A stretch of DNA of 64,000 nt from Leeuwenhoekiella sp. (GTDB lineage Bacteria; Bacteroidota; Bacteroidia; Flavobacteriales; Flavobacteriaceae), in contig PAPI01000001.1 in NCBI GenBank assembly GCA_002708845.1, forward strand, positions 124,001-188,000, in the 5' to 3' direction. Made by a program: the position numbers and the translations under genes. A model generated the notes under the pieces. That model worked only from the letters and a program-made list of their open reading frames with translations. It was not told where the DNA came from and ran no database searches. Position 1 is the first letter of the stretch. Each line of letters begins with the position of its first letter. Below are positions 36,509-44,649 of this stretch, in pieces.

Positions 36509-37408
36509 TTATAGATTGAGGTAATTACCTGCTTTTTCGTAGAATTGAGTGTTCAAAGTTCTACATTCTTCCAATATTCCGCTATAGGCCGTAGCTTTTT
36601 TTATATCGGAAAGAGCATCTTCAAAATTGGTAAAGACCGGCTTGTATTTAAAATCGTAGAATTTGGAACTATTGGGAACTACAGCTACCTTTTTACCCAG
36701 CAACATACTCCAGTACATCGCGTGATAGCTGTCTGTAATTAAGGATTCTTTAGAGCCTATAAAATTGAGCAGCTCTTCAAGATTGGTGGTGTTTGAAGTG
36801 CTGGGATAATCTGCAAACTTGTTTACCAAATCATTTTTTTGAAACGTATCTCTGTGAAAAATGATGCCTATTTCGTCAGTTACTTCGTAAGATTTATCAA
36901 AGAGTTCGTGCATACAACTTACACAGGGCACGTACTCTCCGGGCATCGAATAGTCGCGCGTTCCCACAAGGCCAAATTTAGAAACATCCGTTGAGTATGC
37001 GGTAATCTTTCCAAAATCTGAAGTGTTTTTTGAATTATGCCCCAGGCCCCAGAGTACGGTTTTCTTTCCGCGATCTGCAAGATTCTCAAAAAGGTCTATC
37101 GCAAACTGAAAGGCATTACGGTTAAGCAAGCCTCCGCCTCCAATGATGAGTTGCTTTTGAAGCAAATCATTAAGGTATATCTGGTTTCTGTTGTCTTCGG
37201 TAACATAATAATCCCTCAGGTCAATACCGGTATTCTTAAGTTTTTCAAAATAGTTATGCGGGGCACAGAACAAATCTCCCACATTATCAGTATCCAGACA
37301 ATGTGAATTGACTACCCCATCATTATGAATAGGCTGATTGCTCAAAACCCTTTTGGCTTGGGCTCTGGTGGTTTTTCGATGCCAGGATTTTTTAATTTTT
37401 TCAAACAT
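36509..37408 (-). CDS. Polysaccharide pyruvyl transferase family protein
   Basis: Enzyme of the PF04230 family that adds a pyruvate ketal to a sugar in exopolysaccharide or LPS. Family marks are NVGDLFCAPHNYF near the N-terminus, the glycine-rich LIIGGGGLLNR near residue 90, LVGTRDYS near 150, and TDSYHAMYWSMLLGKKVAVV in the C-terminal half, where the His-containing motif is conserved. Length 299 is on the short side but complete. It is cytoplasmic. The gene lies 23 bases after the FkbM gene and 3 bases before the tsaC start, at the downstream end of a surface-glycan cluster. The acceptor sugar cannot be told. Confidence 0.87.
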   Translation of the reverse strand: MFEKIKKSWHRKTTRAQAKRVLSNQPIHNDGVVNSHCLDTDNVGDLFCAPHNYFEKLKNTGIDLRDYYVTEDNRNQIYLNDLLQKQLIIGGGGLLNRNAFQFAIDLFENLADRGKKTVLWGLGHNSKNTSDFGKITAYSTDVSKFGLVGTRDYSMPGEYVPCVSCMHELFDKSYEVTDEIGIIFHRDTFQKNDLVNKFADYPSTSNTTNLEELLNFIGSKESLITDSYHAMYWSMLLGKKVAVVPNSSKFYDFKYKPVFTNFEDALSDIKKATAYSGILEECRTLNTQFYEKAGNYLNL

Positions 37409-37431
37409 GAATTGCGCTTGCTTTTACCAAA

Positions 37432-38280
37432 TTAGTTTTCCTTAAAAAGGAAATCGTCAGATTTATCATTTTGATCCAGATAATCTAAAAAGGATATTAA
37501 ATCCTGCGTATTTACGGTAAGGTCAAATTCTTTCCCCGTGGCCTGTGAAACAGCTTTTGTAAAATACGGAACAACGAGATTGATGAGTTCGGTGTTTTTA
37601 ATGTTAGAAACATTCTTTAAATGATGCGGCACATATTCCATATAAAGAAAACGTGCAGACTCTAAAGTTGTTTTCATCCCCTGCAGGGCAAAATATTCAG
37701 CACCCTCTATGTCCATCACAATACCGTCTGCCGCAGGAAGGGCAAGCTCTTCTTTATGATTATCGAGGGCGACCATATCTACCTCAATTTCTTCCGGGTT
37801 ATCAAATTTGTATCTAAAATCGTTGATTATGGGCTTTACTTTACTACCACCGGTATTCATTCGGTTTTGAATAAAACGCATTTTCTTTTTGGAATCACCT
37901 ACCGCCAGATTAAAGAGTTCTACATTTTCCAGATCGTTGAAAACCACGTTCTTTTTTAAAAACCAAAAGGTCTCTGGGTTGGCCTCATAACCTATTACTT
38001 TTTGGCAGTGCGTGGCGATAGGAATCAATAAAGTTCCCACATGGGTGCCTATAAAATAAATGACATCTTCAGATTGCACTATTTTTCTTAACGAATGAAT
38101 CTCTTTAGAATTCCAGGAGCCCTTTCGTCCTAGGCTTTTACCAATCATCATGTCTTCGTGAGACATCGCGATAATCCCGTTTTCGGTATTGTAAATAATA
38201 CCTTTAGTGTAGGGGGCAAACTTTTTACGCCGGTGGTCAAACTTTTTACGTTTGATAAAATATTTTAGTTTTTTGAGCAT
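37432..38280 (-). CDS. FkbM family methyltransferase
   Basis: SAM-dependent methyltransferase, likely O-methylating a sugar of a surface glycan. The Rossmann core begins VIYFIGTHVGTLLIPIA (SAM glycine loop, with His where Asn is frequent), then KVIGYEANPETFWFLKKN with the ribose-binding Glu, and NVELFNLAVGD. VMDIEGAEYFALQGM is the late FkbM motif with the acidic residue near the active site. The N-terminal 40 residues are strongly basic. Length 282. It sits 18 bases downstream of a GT4-like glycosyltransferase gene and 23 bases before the pyruvyl transferase. Confidence 0.87.
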   Translation of the reverse strand: MLKKLKYFIKRKKFDHRRKKFAPYTKGIIYNTENGIIAMSHEDMMIGKSLGRKGSWNSKEIHSLRKIVQSEDVIYFIGTHVGTLLIPIATHCQKVIGYEANPETFWFLKKNVVFNDLENVELFNLAVGDSKKKMRFIQNRMNTGGSKVKPIINDFRYKFDNPEEIEVDMVALDNHKEELALPAADGIVMDIEGAEYFALQGMKTTLESARFLYMEYVPHHLKNVSNIKNTELINLVVPYFTKAVSQATGKEFDLTVNTQDLISFLDYLDQNDKSDDFLFKEN

Positions 38281-38298
38281 CAGGTTAGTTGTTTGATC

Positions 38299-39351
38299 TT
38301 AAAGTGCTTTATAGACTTTAATATAGTTTTTTGCGGTTTCAAGCCAGTTAAAACGTGCAGCGTGGGCTTTTACACGGTCAGTATAATTAGGATCGTTTTT
38401 ACTCTTTTCTAAACCGCCTTTTACGATTTGAGCCATATAATCGGGGTCGTAATGATCCCAGTAAAAGGCATCGCGTCCACCAATTTCGGGTAAAGAAGTG
38501 TTGTTGGATAGGAATACCGGTTTCCCAAAAGTCAAAGCTTCGATTGGTGGTATGCCAAAACCTTCGCGCAGCGATGGAAAAACCAGCGCCTCGCAATGCG
38601 CCAAATAATACCGCTTGGTATCTTCATCTATTTTACCAACGATGTGAATGCGATCTTCGAGCTTATATTCTTTTATGACAGATAGGAGTTGGTCGTGATA
38701 AGGACGGTCTGTATTTCCTGCTAATATCAGGTCGTAATCAGGTAGATTTTTTAGCATAGGGACCAAAACACCAAAGTTCTTACGTTCTGTAAATTCACCA
38801 ATACTAAAGAAATACGGACGAGAAGGTACTTGTTTGGGCTTAAAATCTAGCGGAAGCTCCGTATCAAGAATGGTATTGCCATTATAAATCACATACTCCG
38901 GAACTGCGGGCACTTCAAAATGCGCGTGTGTATCCTTTTTTGCAAATTCAGATATATACACAATCGCAGAGCTTCTTTTAAGTTTTGATTCAAAGCGTTG
39001 ATTAACTTCAGGATCCGGGTCGCGATTCTTTGCAAAATGAATGTCATGAACCGTTAGGACATAGGGTAAATTCCGTGCGGGTTCGATCTTAATATTTTGA
39101 TTGAGGCTGTGCCAGGCGTCGTATTTTTTACGAATGCGAAAAAGTGGATAGCGTGAAATAGACCGGTATTTTCGGTAATCAAAAGTATCACCAAACTCAC
39201 TCATCAGGCGTTCGGTGTCTTTAGCATGAAGCGTAAAGCGAATCTCAGGATCGTTAAGTTGGGCAAAAGCTTTAATTAAATGATAATTAAACTGGCCAAA
39301 CCCAAAATAAGGATTCTTGATATTATGCGACTCTAGAAATACGTGTTTCAC
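38299..39351 (-). CDS. Glycosyltransferase family 4-type (GT-B) protein
   Basis: Retaining nucleotide-sugar glycosyltransferase. The C-terminal domain has YFFSIGEFTERKNFGVLV near residue 190, the linker IHIVGKIDEDTKRYYLAHCEA, then FPSLREGFGIPPIEALTFG, the E-x7-E motif that binds the sugar nucleotide. The N-terminal half opens VFLESHNIKNPYFGFGQFNYHL, typical of transferases for surface polysaccharides. Length 350. No membrane segment. Co-directional with GT2, FkbM and pyruvyl transferase genes, so it probably builds the same glycan. The sugar is unknown. Confidence 0.9.
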   Translation of the reverse strand: MKHVFLESHNIKNPYFGFGQFNYHLIKAFAQLNDPEIRFTLHAKDTERLMSEFGDTFDYRKYRSISRYPLFRIRKKYDAWHSLNQNIKIEPARNLPYVLTVHDIHFAKNRDPDPEVNQRFESKLKRSSAIVYISEFAKKDTHAHFEVPAVPEYVIYNGNTILDTELPLDFKPKQVPSRPYFFSIGEFTERKNFGVLVPMLKNLPDYDLILAGNTDRPYHDQLLSVIKEYKLEDRIHIVGKIDEDTKRYYLAHCEALVFPSLREGFGIPPIEALTFGKPVFLSNNTSLPEIGGRDAFYWDHYDPDYMAQIVKGGLEKSKNDPNYTDRVKAHAARFNWLETAKNYIKVYKAL

Positions 39352-39398
39352 GCTTTTGATATTGGATTTAGTATAAAATGCTTTTTTGATTTTTAAAA

Positions 39399-40433
39399 CT
39401 ACTTAATGTGCCGTTGCATCAACCACACTTTAAGGAACTTTTCGGCTTGTGCAAAGCCCTGTAAATAGGCCTTAATATATCCCTTTTTACCTTTAAAAAT
39501 CAAACCTTTAATCAAAAACTGATACCAGAATTGACCAAAAGGTTTCAGCATAAAATCTATAAAATCAGGTTTGAAACCTTTTGTGTACAAATCCTCTCCG
39601 GCTTTATGACTGTTTTTATGCAGGTTTTTAAGGTAAGCTTCATAGGTTTCATTCAGCTCAAAATCAACGTTATCTACTTGACTAATTTGCTTGTCCTCTG
39701 TAAAGCCGTTTTGTAATAAAAGCAGTTTGACATAACGCTGAAAAACGCCGTAAGCATTAACTGTAGCTACTGCAAAGCCCGGAACACCATCGCGCAAACC
39801 TCCTTTTAATACCAGTGAACTAAAAAATCGAAAAGCGGGTTTAATACTGAGTTTAAAGAAAGATACCTTTTCATTTTTCGCAAAACGCTGTCTGGCCTGA
39901 AACCAGGCATAAGAATCCTTTTTTGCGATGTATGCCTCGAGCCCTTTATAGGTATAGTGCAAAACGGGATTGTTTAAGGCTTTTAATTTGCCTTCAACCA
40001 TCAGCTTCTCGTGAACATTTCCTTCAAAACGGGCATTTTGCCGCCGGGCCACACGTAATACAGTGTCACTGTGGTGGTATAAAAACCGGTTCATATAGAA
40101 GTGGGGAAAATTCAGTTTTAGACCATCGTATTCACCTTCCTGCAGCGTATGTAACAATTCCAATTTAAGGGAATGCGTGATGCGCTCATCAGCATCCAGG
40201 AATAAAATCCATTCAGAGGTAGCATAGTTGAGCGCAAAGTTTTTTTGAGCGGAAAAATTATCAAAATCCCTAAAGAGTACCCGGGCTCCAAATGCTTTAG
40301 CTATTGCGGAGGTACCATCTTTACTATTGCTGTCAACGACGATGATTTCATCTGCAAAATCAACCGATTTTAAAGCATCTGCGAGGTAGGCTTCCTCGTT
40401 AAATGTGGGAATAATTACCGAAAGTGTTGACAT
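39399..40433 (-). CDS. Glycosyltransferase family 2, LPS-core WaaE/KdtX-like
   Basis: Inverting GT-A enzyme. STLSVIIPTFNEEAYLADAL opens the nucleotide-binding domain, DEIIVVDSNSKDGTS holds the first acidic pair and WILFLDADERIT is the DxD motif. NVHEKLMVEGK further on resembles the segment seen in WaaE/KdtX beta-1,4-glucosyltransferases that modify the LPS inner core. The C-terminal 150 residues are basic and hydrophobic in patches, suitable for membrane contact. Length 344. First gene of the minus-strand glycan cluster; a divergent GT2 gene starts 34 bases beyond its ATG, and that gene's -33 box lies in its first codons. Confidence 0.9.
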   Translation of the reverse strand: MSTLSVIIPTFNEEAYLADALKSVDFADEIIVVDSNSKDGTSAIAKAFGARVLFRDFDNFSAQKNFALNYATSEWILFLDADERITHSLKLELLHTLQEGEYDGLKLNFPHFYMNRFLYHHSDTVLRVARRQNARFEGNVHEKLMVEGKLKALNNPVLHYTYKGLEAYIAKKDSYAWFQARQRFAKNEKVSFFKLSIKPAFRFFSSLVLKGGLRDGVPGFAVATVNAYGVFQRYVKLLLLQNGFTEDKQISQVDNVDFELNETYEAYLKNLHKNSHKAGEDLYTKGFKPDFIDFMLKPFGQFWYQFLIKGLIFKGKKGYIKAYLQGFAQAEKFLKVWLMQRHIK

Positions 40434-40461
40434 CGCGCAAATCTACAAAAACTTATCTTTG
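40427..40461 (+). promoter_or_regulatory. Promoter of the divergent GT2 gene
   Basis: TATCTTTG (40454-40461) matches TAnnTTTG exactly and TTG lies at 40427-40429, a 24-base spacer, slightly long. The -7 box ends 5 bases before the ATG at 40467, so a leaderless or nearly leaderless transcript is expected. Confidence 0.5.
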
Positions 40462-40466
40462 CGGTT

Positions 40467-41291
40467 ATGAATGCACGAGATACTTCTATCATCATAAGCA
40501 CCTACAATTCGACCGAATGGTTGGAGAAGGTTTTATACGGTTACGACAATCAAACCTATCGTATGTTTGAGATTGTTATCGCGGACGATGGCTCTGATGA
40601 GCGGACTAAAAACCTGTTGGAACGTATGCAAAAGGAAGTATTTTACCCTATAGTGCACGTATGGCATGAAGATGATGGGTTTCAGAAATCTAAGATTTTA
40701 AACAAGGCTATTGAAGCCTGCGCTACCGAGTATATCATTATGAGTGACGGGGATTGTATTCCCAGAAAAGATTTTGTTGAACAACATGTAAAATTTCGGG
40801 AAGAAGGGTATTTTCTTTCAGGTGGCTACTTTATGTTGCCACTTGATATTTCTAAAGCAATTACAAAAGACACCATTTTTAGCGAAAAATGTTTTGATAT
40901 AAAATGGTTGAAACAGCACGGTCTTAAAAGCAGTTTTAAGAACAATAAGCTTACCATAAGTGGTATCAAAGCTTCGTTTCTCAATTTTATCACACCCACA
41001 AATGCCAGCTGGAATGGCCATAACGCTTCCGGATGGAAAAAGGATATCGTGGCGGTTAATGGTTTTGACGAGCGTATGCAGTACGGCGGTCAGGATCGTG
41101 AACTCGGCGAACGCCTGTTTAATCTGGGAATAAAAAGTAAACAGATACGCTACAATGCTGTGGTGATTCACTTAGATCACCCCCGTGGGTATAAAAATGA
41201 AGCATCTATTAAAAAGAATAAGGCTATCAGAAAATATACACGCGATCAGAAGGTCGTTCGTACACCTTATGGCATAAATCAGGAGGCTTAA
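40467..41291 (+). CDS. Glycosyltransferase family 2 (GT-A) with C-terminal galactosyltransferase-like region
   Basis: Inverting glycosyltransferase. SIIISTYNSTEWLEKVL starts the nucleotide-binding fold, FEIVIADDGSDERT is the second acidic motif and YIIMSDGDCIPRKDF contains the DxD-like DGD metal site. NGFDERMQYGGQDRELGERL in the C-terminal third is the (N/H)GFDE-type motif of the galactosyltransferase extension, with the catalytic-base Asp. The long insert between them is basic. Length 274. It lies between oppositely oriented glycan genes and meets the GT9 gene tail to tail, stops sharing TTAA. Confidence 0.88.
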   Translation: MNARDTSIIISTYNSTEWLEKVLYGYDNQTYRMFEIVIADDGSDERTKNLLERMQKEVFYPIVHVWHEDDGFQKSKILNKAIEACATEYIIMSDGDCIPRKDFVEQHVKFREEGYFLSGGYFMLPLDISKAITKDTIFSEKCFDIKWLKQHGLKSSFKNNKLTISGIKASFLNFITPTNASWNGHNASGWKKDIVAVNGFDERMQYGGQDRELGERLFNLGIKSKQIRYNAVVIHLDHPRGYKNEASIKKNKAIRKYTRDQKVVRTPYGINQEA

Positions 41292-42370
41292 TTCTTTTTG
41301 AGCGGCAAGTTTCGATTTTTGAGGTAGGGTTTCAGCTTGTGTAAAATAAGTTCCGGTGTAAGTTGCTGGTACAAATACTCCGGATTTTTTTCAATTTTTT
41401 TGGTGGTTTCCCGATCAAAGCTGTTATAAAGTCTCGGTTGTTCTTCTTTGAGGTGAACCGATTGGTGAAAGCTTCCGTCTTCAAAGCTATTCCAGGCGTC
41501 TTTATCAATGTAGGGCGAATAAATAGTAAACGTGGGTTTGCTTAAAGCTTTTGCGATATGAACACTTCCCCCTTCATTGGCGATTAAAACATCACATTGC
41601 TTCATTAAAACAGCGAAGTCCCTTATAGATTCGGCATAAACATCAAGGTTAATGGCCTCCTTATGTGTACACAATTCATAAATACCCAGCGCATCGGCTT
41701 TTTGATGTGGTGCATAATTAAACAGAACCGTAACCTCATAGGTTGAGGTAACGTAATTTACAAGCTCTGCGATATAGGTTTTAGGCATAGACTTTTTAGG
41801 TACACTGCCTAACACACCAAACATAACCACCAGCTTTTCTCCAAGTGCCTTGCTATTTCGGTTCGATTCTTTTTCGGTAAGAAAAATACGTGGATGATAA
41901 TCAGGGGAAGGCAATTCAAAAGCCGTTTCAATCATATTGATGCGATCTTCGATGGCTCTTCCGCAAGGTAAAGTTGCTTTTTCCTTAAAGTTTACCGCTT
42001 TGGTGTAGAAGGGAAGTTTCAGCTTTTTGTTCTTTCGCTTAAAACCCAAACGTACAGATGCACCGCTAAACAAGCACATCATTTTACTTTGAAACTTGGC
42101 ATACGGATCAAAAATAACATCATATTTATTTTTGCGTACATGTAAAAGGGTTTTTAAAAAATAGGCCTGAATTTTTAAATCCTTTTCGTTAACCAGCCAT
42201 AATTCATCAATATTGGGGTTGTTTTCCAACACACCCGAAGTATAATCATAGGCAAAAAAAGTCACCTTGCTTTCGGGAAACACCGTTTTGATATTGTTAG
42301 CAATTACCGAGGTAAGCAGGGCATCGCCTATTCTTTTATTCTGAATGATGAGTATGTTAGTCGCTTGCAT
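41288..42370 (-). CDS. Glycosyltransferase family 9 (heptosyltransferase-like)
   Basis: GT-B transferase of the ADP-heptose:LPS heptosyltransferase family. ILIIQNKRIGDALLTSVIANN at the start is the WaaC/WaaF signature. FDPYAKFQSKMMCLFSGASVRLGF and VVMFGVLGSVPKKSMP follow; LIANEGGSVHIAKALSKPTFTIYSP in the C-terminal domain replaces the usual DSGxxH motif with NEGGSVH, keeping the key Ser/His. Length 360. Flavobacterial LPS cores often use other sugars, so the donor may not be heptose. Convergent with the preceding GT2 gene with a four-base overlap of stops. Confidence 0.88.
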   Translation of the reverse strand: MQATNILIIQNKRIGDALLTSVIANNIKTVFPESKVTFFAYDYTSGVLENNPNIDELWLVNEKDLKIQAYFLKTLLHVRKNKYDVIFDPYAKFQSKMMCLFSGASVRLGFKRKNKKLKLPFYTKAVNFKEKATLPCGRAIEDRINMIETAFELPSPDYHPRIFLTEKESNRNSKALGEKLVVMFGVLGSVPKKSMPKTYIAELVNYVTSTYEVTVLFNYAPHQKADALGIYELCTHKEAINLDVYAESIRDFAVLMKQCDVLIANEGGSVHIAKALSKPTFTIYSPYIDKDAWNSFEDGSFHQSVHLKEEQPRLYNSFDRETTKKIEKNPEYLYQQLTPELILHKLKPYLKNRNLPLKKN

Positions 42371-42414
42371 TACCTTCGCAAAGTATTTCTTTTTTAAGAG
42401 TTATTAAAATTTAC

Positions 42415-43176
42415 ATGCGCATCAATTTTGTTCTAAATCCCGATTTTGAAAGTTATCGTGAGCAACTTCTCGAAACCTTACAGGATTTTGAAAATCGAGG
42501 TGAATATGTAACTAAAGGCAAGCGCAACACCATCAAAAAGGTAATTCTTAACGATGCCGTTTTTAACATCAAGCAGTTTAAAAAACCTTCCGGATTCAAT
42601 GCCCTTATATATAGCTATTTTAGAGCCGGCAAAGCCAAAAGATCCTACGACTACGGCCGTTATTTAATTAAGAACGGACTTAATACTCCGATGCCGGTGG
42701 CATATTACGAGGAGTTAGGTGTAGGTTTAGGCGAAAGCTTCTATATTTCTTTACATCTGGATTACGATTTTGACTTTAGAGATTTGATTCATAATCCGCA
42801 TTGGCCCGAACGGGAAACGGTACTGCGTCAAATGACCGCGTTTACCTATAAATTGCACGAGAAACAGATTCTTTTTAAAGACCATTCACCTGGAAATACT
42901 TTAATAAAAAAGGAATCTACTGGCTCTTACCAGTTTTATTTAATTGATTTAAACCGAATGCGTTTTAAGAAATTAAATTTAAAAGAGCGCCTTCATAATT
43001 TTAGACGGTTGTGGCTTTCAAAAACGATGATACGCGTTATGGCAAAGGAATACGCTTTGTTATATGGTACTTCCCCACAAGTTACTGAGGACCTTCTTTT
43101 AACATCAAGCAGGAGTTTTCAGCGAAAGAAGATCAAAAAAAAACGCTGCAAGCAGCGTTTTAAAAAGATATTTTAG
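42415..43176 (+). CDS. LPS-core kinase-like protein (Kdo kinase KdkA / WaaP-InaA family)
   Basis: Kinase-fold protein thought to phosphorylate an inner-core sugar such as Kdo. Lys53 (FNIKQFKK) is the likely ATP lysine. The catalytic segment LFKDHSPGNTLIK has Asp156 and Asn161, and LIDLNRMRF has the metal-binding Asp178 in place of DFG. The C-terminal 20 residues are almost purely basic (KKKRCKQRFKK) and are encoded across a perfect palindrome that works as a terminator for the opposite gene. Length 253. Divergent from the GT9 gene across 44 bases. The assignment to a lipopolysaccharide kinase family is firm; the exact acceptor is inferred from its neighbours. Confidence 0.85.
   Translation: MRINFVLNPDFESYREQLLETLQDFENRGEYVTKGKRNTIKKVILNDAVFNIKQFKKPSGFNALIYSYFRAGKAKRSYDYGRYLIKNGLNTPMPVAYYEELGVGLGESFYISLHLDYDFDFRDLIHNPHWPERETVLRQMTAFTYKLHEKQILFKDHSPGNTLIKKESTGSYQFYLIDLNRMRFKKLNLKERLHNFRRLWLSKTMIRVMAKEYALLYGTSPQVTEDLLLTSSRSFQRKKIKKKRCKQRFKKIF
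43140..43161 (-). terminator. dapD terminator embedded in the 3' coding end of the convergent kinase gene
   Basis: AAAACGCTGC-AA-GCAGCGTTTT is a perfect 22-base palindrome. Reading the minus strand it is followed by a run of T (nine in a row including the stem), ideal for stopping dapD transcripts. It lies inside the last 13 codons of the + strand kinase gene. Confidence 0.82.
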
Positions 43177-43188
43177 AGAAAGGAAGGG

Positions 43189-44004
43189 TTATACCGCAAC
43201 ATCATACTCTCTAAGAGCATCATTCAACGAAGTCTTCTTGTCTGTACTTTCTTTACGAGTTCCTATGATCAGTGCACAGGGAACATTGTATTCTCCGGCA
43301 GCAAATTTTTTAGTATAACTTCCCGGGATTACTACAGAACGTGGTGGTACGTAACCTTTAGTTTCTTTTGGTTCGTCTCCGGTAACATCAATAATTTTAG
43401 TAGAGCCAGTTAAAACCACGTTAGCACCTAAAACCGCTTCTTTGCCTACGCGTACGCCTTCAACAACGATACAACGAGAACCGATAAACGCATTGTCTTC
43501 AATGATCACAGGAGCAGCCTGCAATGGCTCAAGAACTCCCCCGATACCCACACCACCACTTAGGTGTACGTTTTTACCTATTTGCGCACAGCTTCCTACT
43601 GTAGCCCACGTGTCAACCATAGTTCCTTCTTCTACGTGTGCGCCAATATTTACATAACTAGGCATCATGATCACGCCTTTTGAAATATAGGCTCCGTGAC
43701 GAGCAACTGCATTAGGAACTACGCGTATTCCTTTATCCTGATAGCCCGTTTTTAGCGGCATTTTATCGTGGTATTCAAAAATACCAACTTCAATTTTTTC
43801 CATTTTTTGAATAGGAAAATACAGTACAACTGCTTTTTTAACCCATTCGTTTATCTTCCAGTCATCTCCATCGGGTTCTGCAACGCGCAGGGTGCCGCCG
43901 TCTAAAAGTTCGATTACTTCGCGTATCGCATCCTGTGTGACTTTGTCCTGTAATAAGGAGCGATCGTCCCACGCTGCTTCAATAAGATTTTTTACCTGTT
44001 GCAT
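43189..44004 (-). CDS. dapD: 2,3,4,5-tetrahydropyridine-2,6-dicarboxylate N-succinyltransferase
   Basis: Lysine/diaminopimelate pathway enzyme using succinyl-CoA. The N-terminal helical domain (LIEAAWDDRSLL onward) is followed by a left-handed beta-helix made of hexapeptide repeats from about residue 105 (VARHGAYISKGVIMMP, VNIGAHVEEGTMVD, NVHLSGGVGIGGVLEP, NAFIGSRCIVVEGV). Length 271 is standard. A promoter of the -33/-7 type lies 43-74 bases upstream and a strong terminator follows the gene, so it is transcribed alone. Convergent with the LPS kinase gene. Confidence 0.96.
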   Translation of the reverse strand: MQQVKNLIEAAWDDRSLLQDKVTQDAIREVIELLDGGTLRVAEPDGDDWKINEWVKKAVVLYFPIQKMEKIEVGIFEYHDKMPLKTGYQDKGIRVVPNAVARHGAYISKGVIMMPSYVNIGAHVEEGTMVDTWATVGSCAQIGKNVHLSGGVGIGGVLEPLQAAPVIIEDNAFIGSRCIVVEGVRVGKEAVLGANVVLTGSTKIIDVTGDEPKETKGYVPPRSVVIPGSYTKKFAAGEYNVPCALIIGTRKESTDKKTSLNDALREYDVAV

Positions 44005-44046
44005 GTTTAAGGTCGGTTTAATATTTAGCTATTTATTTTGCGGGGC

Positions 44047-44078
44047 TAAAGATAACCCAGAGGCGTTGAAAATCCCAA
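44047..44078 (-). promoter_or_regulatory. dapD promoter
   Basis: On the minus strand TTG (44078-44076), a 21-base spacer and TATCTTTA (44054-44047, one mismatch to TAnnTTTG). The expected start lies about 37 bases before the dapD ATG. Confidence 0.5.
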
Positions 44079-44152
44079 GATAGCTAACATAAGTTTGAAC
44101 ACTTCTCGATCTGGAAGCACTTCTATTTATTTTGAGCGATAGGAGCGGAGTT

Positions 44153-44185
44153 TTTGGTGCATCTTAATCGAATACCTTATTTTTG
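44153..44185 (+). promoter_or_regulatory. ruvX promoter
   Basis: TTTG (44153-44156), a 21-base spacer and TATTTTTG (44178-44185), an exact TAnnTTTG box. The box covers an upstream in-frame TTG, which supports the ATG at 44198 as the real start. Confidence 0.6.
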
Positions 44186-44197
44186 CCAAAAAGTTAC

Positions 44198-44605
44198 ATG
44201 GCGCGCATACTGGCATTAGATTATGGTACCAAACGCACAGGGATTGCGGTAACCGATGAGTTACAGCTTATCGCTTCGGGTTTGACGACTGTAAATACAA
44301 ATGAACTGCTTCCGTTCCTGAAAAAGTATCTGGAAACTGAAGATGTGGCATTAATCCTTTTAGGAGAGCCAAAACGCCTGAATAATGTAGCCTCTGATGT
44401 AGAAGTGAACATTCAGAAATTTCGTGAAAGCTTAGAAAAAATGACCAGCATACCTATCAAACGTGTGGATGAGCGGTTTACTTCTAAAATAGCAGCACAA
44501 TCTATGCTCGATAGCGGAATGAAAAAGAAACAACGTAAAAACAAAGCACTTCTTGATGAAATAAGTGCAACCATTATACTTCAATCTTATTTGTACAATC
44601 AATAA
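44198..44605 (+). CDS. ruvX: Putative pre-16S rRNA nuclease / Holliday junction resolvase-like (YqgF family)
   Basis: RNase H-fold protein needed for 16S rRNA 5'-end maturation in E. coli (YqgF) and once called a Holliday junction resolvase. The N-terminus ILALDYGTKRTGIAVTDE has catalytic Asp8. LILLGEPKRLNN and RVDERFTSKIAAQSML hold the second acidic residue (Glu in DERFTS), and LLDEISATIILQSYL the final Asp. Length 135 from the ATG at 44198 is standard. I rejected the TTG at 44183 because it lies in the -7 promoter box. It is followed 44 bases later by def. Confidence 0.93.
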   Translation: MARILALDYGTKRTGIAVTDELQLIASGLTTVNTNELLPFLKKYLETEDVALILLGEPKRLNNVASDVEVNIQKFRESLEKMTSIPIKRVDERFTSKIAAQSMLDSGMKKKQRKNKALLDEISATIILQSYLYNQ

Positions 44606-44649
44606 GCCTGAAGCGCACCTAAGGTGTATTTAAAATAGAAGCAGTAGAT

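Noticed and set aside
44183-44197. TTG at 44183 as ruvX start (adds MPKSY)
   Set aside because: The codon lies inside an exact -7 promoter box, and MARILALDYG is the family start.
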